Positions 22,629 to 34,795 of a stretch of 64,000 nucleotides of DNA are shown here, in pieces; the first letter of the stretch is position 1; each line of letters opens with the position of its first letter. The position numbers and the translations under genes are program-made. Origin of the DNA: Centroberyx gerrardi. Lineage: Eukaryota; Chordata; Actinopteri; Beryciformes; Berycidae. The notes under the pieces were generated by a model. That model saw only the letters and a list, made by a program, of their open reading frames with translations. It did not search any database and had not been told where the DNA came from. The stretch spans positions 8,993,116 through 9,057,115 of the forward strand of contig NC_135997.1 of assembly GCF_048128805.1 (NCBI RefSeq), written 5' to 3'.

Positions 22629-25600
22629 CAATCCACACCACAATCTTCACACAATTGCCACCACCATTATAAGTGGTGTGCACACTTTCTCAACCAAGGT
22701 GTTTTCCATTTTTAATACATTCTTAGAAATTAATAGCCTTTTGTCTTCATTTTGCTTGTTACAATGTCCAAATGAAAGTGTAAAAAGTCTCATTGAATGG
22801 CTTTTCATTTCAGAAAAGGGGTGTGTGTCAACTTTTGATGTCCACTGTCCTTGGCTCTCTTTGTGACAATTTGTGACCAACCTGTTTTTTTATTTAAAAG
22901 GGATTTATATTCATTCATTCATTCAAATTCAAACGTGATACTGTATATTACATTCACGACAAACCTTTCATTTATTTGCATTTATATGTTACCAGGAATT
23001 TCAAAGTAACTCTAAATTTTATATGTGTCCCTATAGTTAACTCTGGTCAAGATATTCAGCATAGAGGTAGCATGGACCTAAACCCTACTCCTATCTCAAG
23101 AGTCAAACTAAAAGCCAAATATCCTTAGATTCCCAGAGATTAGATTCCTCCAAGTCTGTTTGGATTGGCAGATGCAACTTAAATCTCCATTTGAGCCCCT
23201 GGTGTGGGTGGATAGGACTAGGCTGGCTGGTGCACTCCCAGCATGCCTTTCAGCAGGTGTGTTTGCTCACAGTCACATGACCTTTGAAATCACACAGCTG
23301 TGGAGCCAGATCACAGGCGACTCGCTGCAGGGGCCCATGCTCACCTCCCTGAAACAGATGTTCACCTCTGAACCCTGACCTCCCACTCAGCACCTCTCTT
23401 CCTGTCCAGTCTGACCGCTGGGGCGGAGGACGCCAGCGCACACGTGCTTTTAGTCTCGAAGCAGCTCTCAGTCCCTGACTGACTGAAACCTGAAGGATGA
23501 CAATGCAAAAAAAGTACATTACTTTAAAACAGTGCTGTCAAAATTAAATAAGATTAACTATATCGTAGCAATATCCCATTCCTCTGCATTTGTTTTGAAA
23601 TATGACAAATTATCAGCTCATCTTAACTTTTGAACTGTGCACATTGTCAGCATATCTGTTGTATTGTACTTTACATGCTACACTTTTCTATGTGTCTTTC
23701 CTCCACCAGGTAACATACGTTTTAGAGGGAATGTCAGCCCATGAAGACTTCTGTGGCCATTCAGGACAGCTGAAACCTGGGGATCTGCAGGTACAGTGAT
23801 ACTAGTGTTTGAATAAAAACAATGTCATCATGATTTTTGAAGTGTTCCAAGTGGTTAAACTTTCCGCTCTTCGAAATATTAGATTCAAGCAGAGTCATTC
23901 ACTTCAACCAGAGGCATTCAGTCCACTGGCTCTTCATCTGAATCAAAGACCATAAAGAGGACAACAAGACTTAGGCGATATTGGCATACACACTTCCCCA
24001 CGCACACATTATATATACATTATACCGTTGTACACTCACACTAATTGGATATCATGCCCTGTGGGTTGTTTCCTGTGTTTTCAAAGCAGTAAAGTTACAT
24101 TCACACACACGCACACACACACAGCCTGCTGACTCAGCTACAATCTGCAACAGAGGCTCAGTCGGCTCAGCTAAGTCTGCTCTAGCCGGGGCATGTGCAC
24201 CCTCTGTAGGGGCTGGACCTCATGGGGGACAGATACAGATGCTCAAGCTGTCAACAAACCATCAACTGTATGAACGCCCCCCTGTCCCTTTAGTGAAGGC
24301 TCAAACATTGTCTCAAATTAAGAAGGGGCGCATAAAGGAAGAATTAAATACAGTACTCCAGCAGAACAACTGGCCTGAGAAATTTTTTCAGTGAATGATT
24401 GAATGAATGAAAACATATTGTACATGCATACATCTACATATATACACTACCAGTCAAAAGTTTGGACACACCTGATTGAATGTGCTATGTTTTTCATTAT
24501 CTTAAAGCCATTTTGATCCAAAGGCTTATGCTTAAATGCTTGAAATTTGTTTCTTAAACAAATATAAATAGTGAAGTTGATGCCTATGTATGAATTTCTT
24601 TCCAATACCTTTGTCTTTCCATCAAGGCAAAGGGCAGCTACTTTAAATAATCTAAAATATGAGATAGTTTTGATTTGTTTAACACTTTTTTGGTGCACTG
24701 CATAATTCTATTTGTGTTATTTCTTAGTTTTGATGTCTTTTCTATTATTCTAAAATGTGGAAAAAAGTAAAAATTAAAAAAAAAAACGTTTGACTGGTAG
24801 TGTACATGAACTGGACTTCATGAACCCAAACTGATTACTTTTTCACGAGTTGAATGTATGTATTTGCATATTTGATGTTTTAAATTGGATTTGACCCAGT
24901 GATTCACTTCATTTCAATAACTAACTTTTTACAAATCTGCACTACCTCCATGCTCTGGGCTTCCAGTTATCTTCTACTGTATTCTGCATGTTTTGTTTTA
25001 TTATTCCGTCGATCCCCATAGGAGCAATTGATTTAGCCACCTTCAGCAGACAGCAGTAAAAACATGTGAAAGATGAACAGCCACAGATGAATCGTCACAG
25101 ACAAGCAGCATTAAAAAGTAGAGACTGGAAATTTCCAGTTGGCCCATATAGGCGAGGGAGAAGCGGTTAAGCTGAACTTCATTTCATCCTGTTATGAATC
25201 ACTGCCTGAAGTCAGCTCCACATGCTGTTTTATAGTGTTCCCTAAATTATATTAAACCAAATGATGTGTACATGCTTGTTTGTGTGTGTGCCTATGTACT
25301 GTATATGGGTTGCTGCGTTTGTACAGTATGTATGTATGTTGGTGTTGTTGTGTTTGTACAGTGTGTATATGTGTGTTGGTGTGTTTATACAGTATGTATA
25401 TGTGTGTTGTTGTGTTTGTACAGTATGAATATGTGTTGTTGTGTTTGTACAGTATGAATATGTATGTGTTGCTGTGTTTATGTGTATATGCATTTATGGT
25501 TTAGCATTTGTGTGTCTCTTTGGTATCTTTGAAACTCCCTCTCCTTGTCCCCCAGTGGATGACCACAGGACGGGGGGTGGTCCATGCTGAGATGCCCTTG

Positions 25601-27668
25601 TCAGAGGAGCCGGTGGTGGGTTTACAGCTGTGGGTCAATCTGCCAAGGCGGGACAAGATGGTGGAACCAGCGTACCAGGAGCTGAGAGGCAGAGAGATCC
25701 CCAAACCTAGCCAAGGAGGAGTTACAGTCGCAGTGATATCTGGAGAAGCCTTGGGGGCAAAGGTGTGTGTGTGTGCGTGTGTGTGTGTCCGTCTGTTTGT
25801 GCATGTGTGTATATGTGTGTTTCTGTCTGTGTGTGTCTATGTCTACGTGAGTGTGTGTGTGTGTTTATGAGGTCACCGACATTACATTTGAACTAATATC
25901 AAACCTTCAGTCCTTTGAAGACGAAACATTATTTCCTGTTAAATATTACATTTTCAGTTTTCGGACATAGACATTTATTCACAATAGGTTAAAAGTATTT
26001 TAATTGACTAATTCTGCGTGGAATCCACCGAATCTGTTCGGAAGTTATTTTGATGTAATTAGCTGACACAATCATTAAATTTGGTTAACTCTGATTTTAC
26101 ATGTTAACATTTACCTAGGAAAGGTGAAAGGACAGAATACCAATCTATCTCAGTTATGTTAATTCATGGTTATGATCAAGTGTGAAGTCTTGTGCGTCAC
26201 TGAAACATCATTAAATCAAACTACAATGGTAGCAAGGTCAACAGAGAGCTTTGGCGGGGTAAAACAACACATGATGTTTACTCCCTGGTAGTTGTTGATC
26301 TCATGGTCACTAGTCATTTGCTGCATGCTCGGGGCCACCACCACAAAGAGTAAAACAGAAAAACAATGACATAAATGTGGCTATGTCTATGCATGCATGT
26401 GTGTGCGTGTGCATGGGAATGTGTGTGAACCAGACTAGGTGATGGTAAGTGGAAGGAGTGTCTGTCTGAAGAGAGGAAACAGGAAATGAGGAGCAGATTG
26501 TCTGTGAGGTAGCGGTGACATGTCTGTGGCTCTGTGTGTGTGTTTGTGTGTCTTGTTTTATGACACTTGTGAGAATTAGTGGGGGTTTTGACATGAGGAC
26601 TGTTTAGGGAAGTGAGGACTGATTCTGACTTTTAAAAGGGGCCCATGTGAGGCTAGGAGTGAGGGTAAATTATGCACCTATTAATGCGGTTTAAGGTTAG
26701 TACATGAACATGGTCAATGGAAGGTTCTCATAAGTATAGTAATACATGACAGAGCGTGTTTGTGTGTGTGTTTGTCTGTGTGTGTGAAGACTGTATAGGG
26801 TTACAGCAGAGCAGGAGACACAGGGAGTTGCAGTTCGTCATTAAAACCACTGGGTTTAACATCGGTCATTGAACTCCTGTAGCCTGCTCTTTCCATACCC
26901 AATCCTGATCCACTGAACAGTGATACATTCGTTTCACTGCACTGTATTTATTGTATTGTAATCATGATAACAGTTTTCAATACACAATAAGAACAATTCT
27001 ACGAAAACATTTTCAGTTCCTTCACCGCACTCTTATTTCTCGTTCACATTTCCTCTTTGCATGGCCTCGCTGTTGGGATTTAGAGCAGGGCTTCTTTAAG
27101 TTCATTTGTGCCAACTGCAAACATGGAGCAAGCTCAGCCGCATCTGGTAATACGTATATCACCCAGTGCAATGTAAGATTAGAGCTGTTATATCTGAAGC
27201 CAACTGTATTGTTATGCAAAGTGAATTGATTCAATTGTGGCTGATCTTGCTATCAGTTACCAAAATGATTGCCTGAACAAAACAAACAAAACAAAACAAA
27301 ACAAAACAAGAAAGCTGTTTTGCTGTAGAAAGTGCAAGCCATGAAACTTCCAATAAGTCTGAGATGGTCAATAGAGATTGGCAAGCCAAATGGCAAATGG
27401 CATTTCACTCGCTTTTATACTCGCTGTAATTGTGATGTGACAATAAAACTTAAAACTTGAAACTTGATTCTGTGAGTAGCAAAAAGCAATGCAACTTTGA
27501 GTTATTTATCGTACACAACCTGTATGCATGGAACAGCAGTCTGGGTGGATCTGAATTTGTCGACAAATGGGCATGAAAATCAGTGATGGCACTATTTTAA
27601 ATTTTGCAAGAATGTCTTTTTTGTTTTATACAAAATCACTTAAAGGTTGTAGCTGAGTCAGCAAGCTA

Positions 27669-27703
<35 letters not shown>

Positions 27704-28278
27704 CAGAGAGAGAGAGAGAGGGATGGAGTTATGTAGTATGTATGTTTTATAAGACTGTGTTGTGTTTTTTTGCCTAGTCTAAGATCTTTACAAGGACACC
27801 AACCTTATACCTGGACTTCAGACTGCAGGCAGGAGCTATGCATGTCCAGCCGGTCCCCACAGGTAGGAGCAGCCTCAGGAGTTCACAACACTGCTGAGCA
27901 CACCAGAGTTTGTCTGTAAATCTAGTCAGTTAGTATTTAAAAAAACAGTTCGCTGGTAACAGCAGCCATCCACCAACTGAACAATTTGGAAGAACTGTCA
28001 GTAACACAAAAACAACAGCAACAGCTACAGCCTCCTCTTGGGCTTGCTGTAATTTGTATTTGGTGCTATGATACCTGCCGTCTAAGTGGGATCTCAATCA
28101 GTATATACTGGGGTCAGCCTAAGGTTTCGAGTAAGACATCACTGTTACTGTGGAAGACTGAGACAGATGTGGATATAATGCTATCTGCACATATATACAG
28201 TGCCAACGGAAACCCTTCAGGACTTGTTAAGCTTGTAAAGCTGCTGCTGCACAGGACAGCTCAGCATTTCACACTGCT

Positions 28279-28341
<63 letters not shown>

Positions 28342-30718
28342 CTGTGAAATTGTAGTCAAATGGAAAAGGAAATGTTGGAAATGAACATTACCCACCCAAG
28401 AGTTTAACATCAGCTGGAAAAGAAGCAATATATAATGTGGGAGTCATAATTTAAAAAAAGTCAGCATCTTTTTCATTTCAGATTACGGCACTGTCTATCT
28501 GTTTAATGTTATAAAACGTTAACAAGGTAAATGCAATAACACTATAGGATTTGTACAGAAGAGTGCATTCTCTTCTCCAACTGACGTTAAACTGTTAAAT
28601 GGGTAATGTTAATTTAACACACATTTTCCCTGTTAACTAACACTTCACAATGCAGACAGTTAATAATGAGGAGATTTACATTCTTCAATGTTTCACCCAA
28701 TCTTATTTAAATTGTAAATAAATAATATATGAATGTCTATATTTGACAGGATGGACTACATTCATCTACACACTATCAGGATCCATTCATGTTGGTGAGT
28801 GTTGCCATGGCCACTGCACAACTTTAGAGATAGATAGTTTTGCAGAGATAGTTACCTATAAATACATGCATGTCTTATATTGTCTAACACCTAAGAATAG
28901 TATAAGCAGAAGCATTAACAGAAAAATCACTAATTAAAAAAATAGCTGATAGTAAGATTCATTAGATTCATTAATTATTTTCCATGTCTTTGATTACTAA
29001 CTTTACTCCCTACTCATCCTCCTCATTTGACTGCCATATCAAAGTGAAGAGTATGTGTGTGATCTCAGTCCAATAGCAACTGCTCTTGTTGCTTCTGCCA
29101 AAAGGCCTGATGGGTTCCAGTTTTAAGGCTTGATGGATTCTTACTGTCAATAAACTATTGTCTCTTTAAACTTTAGAAAACCCCAGCACTTGGAGCTGAA
29201 CTTTACCCGACATTGTCAGCTTTTCTATACACATCCCCGCCAATATGGTAAAGTGAACTGACCCACAGTTGGTAACAAAGCACTATTTTATGAGTGTTGC
29301 TATTCAACATTATATTGTGAAATAATACTTTTCCTCCTTATTGGACAACATTGCAGGGCAAATTGCACAGAGAATTCCCCTTGCATGAGAAGAAACCCTT
29401 TCAGACCGTAGACTCATTTTCAAAGGCTTTTGTTGAAACCTGTTGTTTTTAGTCAGAATTCCCCTTTTAATATTCTTCCTTAAAATTGCATTATGATTTG
29501 ATTACACTTAATCGTTACACTGCAGGATCTCACAAACTGGTTGTAATTGCTGTCAGATGTTTTAAAGACAAGAGAGAATGAAAATGGCTGCTAAGATTAA
29601 AGAAGTTATTTGAATCAAGAGGTCTCCAACTCTACATGTAGTCTGGCCAAATCAGGACCAGCTGGCTTTGATGAATGCATCCACCGCAAATGGAAGTGTC
29701 TGGCTTTCTCAGCATTTAGTATGAGAGACAGTAAGAGGTACAGTGTGTAAGTAAAGTGCTAAACCAGGTAAAAACTTCTGAAACATGGAAGTGCCCATTT
29801 TTGGAGTCTTAATTTCTATTGGTCCCAGTGGTTTCTCCATCTTATGCTACAGATATGTTTTAGTGTCACAAAAAAAATGTGTGGTATTCTGAAATGATTT
29901 ATGAAACATGTAATTATTGCTCATGATGCACAGGTCAATCCGTAAGCTGCAAGTAGGCTGGTTTTGGGTCAATAGTTGACATTTCAGTCATTCAGGTAGG
30001 AGTGATCACATTTTAGATTGAATCTCATAGTAGACTAGTCCTGACAAAACAACAATGATACTGATATATGAATGTAAGGTAGGGTCATGTCCATGTCAAT
30101 AAAAAATGATAATAAAATAAAGTCAGATCTTGATTCAAATTGAAAAATAGGCCTACATATTACTCACAGCCCAAAAGTGTTCAAAATGGAGCATGCCAGA
30201 GTTGTTTAAGGACTTAAAGTTGGACTTCCTTGTCTTCCTTTGCTGCTTAAGGCCCAGATCAGGTGCAGCAGAGAATAGAGCCCCATCATACTGTGGTGTT
30301 TGGAGATGGAGACTGTGTCAAGGCTGAAAACAAAGTGAGAGACTTCAGTTCCAAGTGTTTTGACAATACAAGTGACTAGCTACAGACAGTCGGCTTCAGT
30401 CAAATGTGATCGGTGCTGCCTCTTATTTTCTGCTCAGGGCTCTGAGGTTTCTCATTTTGTGCTGATCGCTGGAGAGCCCATCAAAGAGCCTGTGGTACAA
30501 CACGGTATGACATTTGTGTCATTCAAAAATCAAACGATCAGTGTGTTTTAAAAGGTTGCGAACACAACTTAACCCATGCCTGCTGCCTCTGCCTTCCAGG
30601 TCCATTTGTAATGACCACAGAAGAAGAGATCAGACAGGCTATCAGAGATTACCAGACTGGAAGCAATGGCTTTGAGAGGGCCATGAACTGGAGGTCCAAG
30701 ATCAGAGATTCCCTCTGA
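20791..30718 (+). CDS. pir: Pirin
   Basis: Nine exons (20791-20883, 21383-21475, 23710-23790, 25556-25762, 27778-27862, 28750-28794, 30252-30334, 30438-30504, 30600-30718) sum to 873 bases, 290 residues, the same length as human pirin. Pirin is a nuclear bicupin iron protein, a redox-dependent NF-kappaB cofactor that can also act as a quercetinase. The N-terminal cupin metal ligands are present: HPH in [10 protein letters not shown] (His55, His57) and HAE in [10 protein letters not shown] (His99, Glu101). Further signatures are [13 protein letters not shown] near the N terminus and FVLIAGEP...HGPFVM near the C terminus. ATG 20791 is the only in-frame Met near the conserved start and follows an acceptor-like TTTTTTAG, so it probably lies in exon 2. 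The donor of exon 4 runs straight into a GT microsatellite. Introns are loaded with repeats. Identification is secure. Confidence 0.96.
21051..21353. mobile_element. 303-bp hAT-type MITE with 8-bp target duplication
   Basis: Left end CATTGGTTCTAAAT and right end TTTAGAATCACTG are imperfect inverted repeats starting CA and ending TG. CCCTATTT flanks it exactly on both sides (21043-21050 and 21354-21361), the 8-bp duplication of hAT transposons. The interior has G-rich GGGGTCC words common in a fish family. No coding capacity. It lies in pirin intron 1. Confidence 0.75.
22230..22560 (+). pseudogene. LINE reverse-transcriptase ORF C-terminal remnant (L2/CR1-like)
   Basis: Translation gives [35 protein letters not shown] and LPLEQAYR, then [17 protein letters not shown], with stops and a frame change. 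This is the usual C-terminal wording of L2/CR1/Rex-type LINE ORF2. It is a dead fragment in pirin intron 2. Confidence 0.7.
22587..22626 (+). repeat. (CA)n microsatellite
   Basis: About 20 uninterrupted CA units, just after the LINE remnant. Confidence 0.95.
24118..24394 (+). other. Open frame of unknown origin in pirin intron 3
   Basis: The frame runs about 90 codons after a CA tract to a TGA, with balanced composition ([19 protein letters not shown], then [13 protein letters not shown]). It lacks a clear start, splice sites matching pirin phases or a recognised domain. It could be a transposon-derived fragment or chance. Confidence 0.25.
24445..24802. mobile_element. Tc1/mariner-type MITE, copy 1 (358 bp)
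   Basis: Left end CACTACCAGTCAAAAGTTTG and right end TTTGACTGGTAGTG are inverted repeats, each flanked by TA (24443-24444 and 24803-24804), the Tc1/mariner target. It is highly similar over its length to 34167-34529. There is no transposase; the minus-strand frame seen in both copies is shared because the DNA is shared. Confidence 0.8.
25311..25500 (+). repeat. Degenerate ~30-35 bp TG-rich tandem repeat
   Basis: About five units of TGTTGTGTTTGTACAGTATG plus ATATGTGTGT lie just upstream of pirin exon 4. Each unit carries a TACAG acceptor-like word, so decoy splice acceptors are possible. Confidence 0.8.
25763..25865 (+). repeat. GT-rich microsatellite abutting the pirin exon 4 donor
   Basis: The donor GTGTGT is itself the first unit of the tract, which continues with interruptions for about 100 bases. 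Confidence 0.9.
27667..27721 (+). repeat. (GT)n(GA)n compound microsatellite
   Basis: About 11 GT units are followed by GAGAGA tracts, 57 bases upstream of pirin exon 5. Confidence 0.95.
28279..28340 (+). repeat. (GA)n microsatellite
   Basis: About 30 uninterrupted GA units in pirin intron 5. Confidence 0.95.
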
Positions 30719-32552
30719 ACACAATGAGCAGGCGTTTGCTTTACTTGTTTGCTACTGTAAATATATGTTTTATAGATGTATAATATGTCATGGTCAATTT
30801 GTGAAAATAGCAATGGTAAATGTGTGAAAATGTGCATATCCATTCGCCAGGAAGTGTACACACTTACAGTACATTTACCATTTTACGGCATTTATCATAG
30901 CATGCTGTATGTCACAGTAGTGCTCAAAGGCATGTGAGGGAGGAGGAAATGAACCTTAGCACAATTTTTAATTTACCCCCCTCCCTTGTTAAATATACAT
31001 TTGCCAGTAAATAGCAATTTAACTGCTCTCCACTCCCCTTGTTAAATTTGAACTTTATTCAGTTTTCCCACTGCTAGTCACCAAGCTGCTACTGTAGCAG
31101 AGCTAAAATCCTGAAAAAAAAATGTTTTGTGCAGTTTGGTTAAACTTATTGTTTTTGTTATTTAATAGTATAAATGTTTTGTGAATGTTATGATGTTTGA
31201 AATGCATTTTTACCATAAAATTTGCTTAAGAATGAACGTAATTGTTGTGCGTCATTTGAAAAGTATTCACATTGTTTAGTCCTGTTTAATCATTGTAAGC
31301 ATAGTTTTGCAACCCACAGAAAAGAGGCCTTACAAGCTGAAGTTCCTCATTTGCATATGAATAATGAATATTGTTCTCATATTTCCTCTAATGTCATCGT
31401 GTCTACTGCTAGCGGAGCAAATCCAGAGTCAAATGAGCCTGGATGGGGGAGTGGGTGGGGTGTTGGAAGGAGCGGGGTGGTGCCGGCCCCTCATTTCCCT
31501 CACGTATTACAGCGGTCTGGATCACATTTAAAACACATGTTACTGCTGCAAGGCTGTGTGCGGTTTGGCAACTCCAGAGGGAAAGACACTGACACGGGAT
31601 TTAATGGGCAGGGGACTTGATCGATTGACAGGCAGGAAGACAGACATCGACAAAGGAAGACAGGAACACACAAACAAATAAAGAGACGCACTTTGAGGCA
31701 GGAGGACAGCCAGACAAGCAGCCAGTGGGAGAGACACAAGGACAGGCACAAACACAACCATACCGGCCTCTCATAAGACCTTCCCAGCCCCAGCCCAGAT
31801 CTTGAGGGAGAGGAACTAAGTGTGTGGCTACTCTACTTCCACCCCAGGGCCTTTTTACACAGACACACCACAGTAGGATCTGGAGAGCTGTGGACTGATA
31901 GAGAGGAGAAGTTTCACAGACAGATATCGTAACCACTGTATGAAACAGTTGGCCCTAGATGCCGGGGGAAGCCTGAGGTCCAGACTGAAGAAACTTTTAT
32001 TGGAGGTGGGAGTTAAAGTATAAAGAGGAGAGGAGAGAGAGAGATGAATAGGAGTCTGAACACAGAGGAGTGTCTACAGATCATCTAGCAAGAGGCCCCG
32101 ACGAGACCAATAGGCCTTGAACCCATTTGGACTAACTGGGAAGAGAGAGCGTGCTAATAAGGCTACAAGAAGTCTTCACGGGAATCCTGACTTTCGTTTT
32201 TCTTAGGTAATTCTCGGCTTCTTACTGCAAGTAGCCTACTTATTTAACTGGACACCTCGGGATCTGCATCAAAGCTTCAGCAGTAAGAGGTGCATGTTTT
32301 AAAGCCTCTTTAGCCTGCTCCATTTGGCTTGGGGGTGTCTGGGTGGCTGTGACAGGTTGCGTCTGGCTCAGACACACACACACATTGAGAGGACTGAGTG
32401 TGTGTGGTCTGAGGGACTCAGCTGGTCTGGGAAACAGCGAGTCTACGGAGAGGCAGCCAGCCCTAAGTGGTTTCCAGCAGCAGTAAGAGGAGACAAGCGT
32501 CTGCCGCCGAGACTGAGGGCTTCTCAAAGGGACTGAGCAGAGCCAAGGGCCG
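30719..32552. other. pir 3' flank and vegfd 5' flank / probable 5' UTR
   Basis: No protein-coding exon is seen. From about 31.4 kb the sequence becomes less AT-rich and purine-rich (AGACAGG and GAGAGGAG words), compatible with a vegfd promoter or 5' UTR. I cannot place the transcription start, nor a pirin poly(A) signal of standard form. Confidence 0.4.
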
Positions 32553-32995
32553 ATGATGAAGATGAAACAGACTCTGTGCCGAGTCTCCTGTCTGGTGACT
32601 CTGGTGGTGGAGCTGAGCTGGGTCAAAGTGGGCCACAGCATGCACAGAGAAGGGGGGAGTGGGGTAAGTGGGGATATGAACCATTCTGTTTTGAAATGCA
32701 GCTTCTGTCTAATGCATGTCTATGCAGCCACTTAAGTAGCCTACAGTAGCATGCTTCAACATTTTTACAATTCATTGTTATTTGTAACTTATCCAAAAAG
32801 GCAGATTTTGTTTCCCCTGGTGCTGAAGATGATTTTCATTCATGATCTAACATTGCCCAGAGAGAACAAATGATGCCACTTTATTGTTCTAAAGTTCTTT
32901 GTGCATTAGTCTGATTGGGGCTTTATTTCACTCTTGATTGACTTTTTTTTTTAACCTTTTTCCTCTTTCACTTAACCAGTTGTTAACAGTGCAGT

Positions 32996-33045
<50 letters not shown>

Positions 33046-34751
33046 TCACCGTGTGCTGTCTGTGGAAACCGAAATCGACAGTGATCATGTGTGTGTATGC
33101 TTGTGGCTTTTCTTATGTAAACATGTTAAATGACTAAGAGAGGAAACGTCAGAGGTAGTAACATTTGCAGTATCAACAACCATTTCTGCGTCAGAGTGCC
33201 GCTTTCGAATCCCTTGACTCCTTCTCTTCCCTCTTTTGCTCGTTTTCTGTTCCATTCTTCTCCATTCCCTTTCTATTTCACTCTCCCTCTATCTTTTCCT
33301 CCCTTACAATTCCTGTCATCCCTCTCTCCATCCTTCTCCCTCTCTGTTTCTCATTAGTGGGTCTATTCCCTGGTAGAAATTGCTGAGGGGAAACCTCCCT
33401 ATTTTCTGTTGTTGTTTCTCTGATTTAAGTGGAAGCAGTCAGCCAGCCAACTTGCCCCACCCTCCTTTCCGCAACACATTGAACACATCAGAGGGCTCAG
33501 ATCCTTACAATTGTCCAGAGGAAATAAAGCAAAAGTTATGCAGACAAGTGTAATATTCCATGACTGTCCTCTCTGCCTTGCCTCCGCCCCAGCTGTAGAC
33601 CTACCATCCGGTATCAGGCTTTGGCTTTCCCGCCTCATAAATGAAATTTGGGAGTCCTGAATTCAACTTGGCTGTTGCGTGTTTAAAGTCTATTAAAATT
33701 TCATCAGGTTTTGCGTGGGAAAGCAAAAAGAAACAGTTAATACACTTCACATAGGACATAGACAAATATCATTTTGAAGTTTAATTGTTTTTATGAGAGC
33801 TGTGGAGAGATTATATTTGGTGTATAAAAACAAAACAAACAAACATAAAAGACACATAACTGTTTGGCTTCTATACATGTCAAAAAGTATTTGATCCAAA
33901 GCAGACAAATCTACTGTTTGGATCATCTGTATTCTTCTGTATCCATTTTGTTCTGGTTTATGTCATCATGGGAAACTTGCTTTTCAGTGGCAGCATGACA
34001 GGTGGTTCATGGGAAACATGGTTTTCTGCCATCAGTTCACCCCCAACGCACAGCTCCTCTGTTCTGTGGAGTTATGCCAAGGATAAACTGACATGTGGGA
34101 CTGTGTGTGAATGTGCACGTGTACAGCATGTGTGTGTGTGTGTGTGTGTGTGTTTGTGTACATATACACTACCAGTCAAAAGTTTGGACACACCTGATTG
34201 AATGTACTATGTTTTTTATCATCTTAAAGCCATTTTGATCTAAAGGCTTATACTTTAAATTTGTTTTTTTTAGACAAATATAAATAGTAAAGTTGATGCC
34301 TATGTATGAATTTCTTTCCAAAGCCTTTGCCTTTCCATCAAGGCAAAGGGCGGCTACTTTAAAGAATCTAAAATATAAGATAGTTTTGACTTGTTTAACA
34401 ATTTTTTGGTCACTGCATAATTCCATTTGTGTTACTTCATAGTTTTGATGTCTTTACTATTATTCTAAAATGTGGAAAATAGTAAAACTATAGAGAAATG
34501 CGGTGTGCCCAAACTTTTGACTGGTAGTGTATGTGCATATTTGATGTATTTCTGTGAGGGGATGGCACTGTACTTTCTTCACTCAAATATATAGTCTTTG
34601 GAGGCATTTTGATGGCTCAGTTGCTTAAAGCGCATACTATACCTGCGACGACCTGGGTTTCAATCCGGCCCAAGACCTTTTTTTGCATGTCACCCCCCTC
34701 TCTCTCCCATCTTTCCCGTCTCTCTTCACTGTCTCCCTTCACTGTTACTGT

Positions 34752-34795
<44 letters not shown>

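Noticed and set aside
24447-24698. Similar minus-strand frames in two places (24447-24698 and 34169-34426), at first looking like a duplicated gene
   Set aside because: Both are inside copies of the same Tc1-type MITE, and the similarity is of the transposon DNA, not of a conserved protein.
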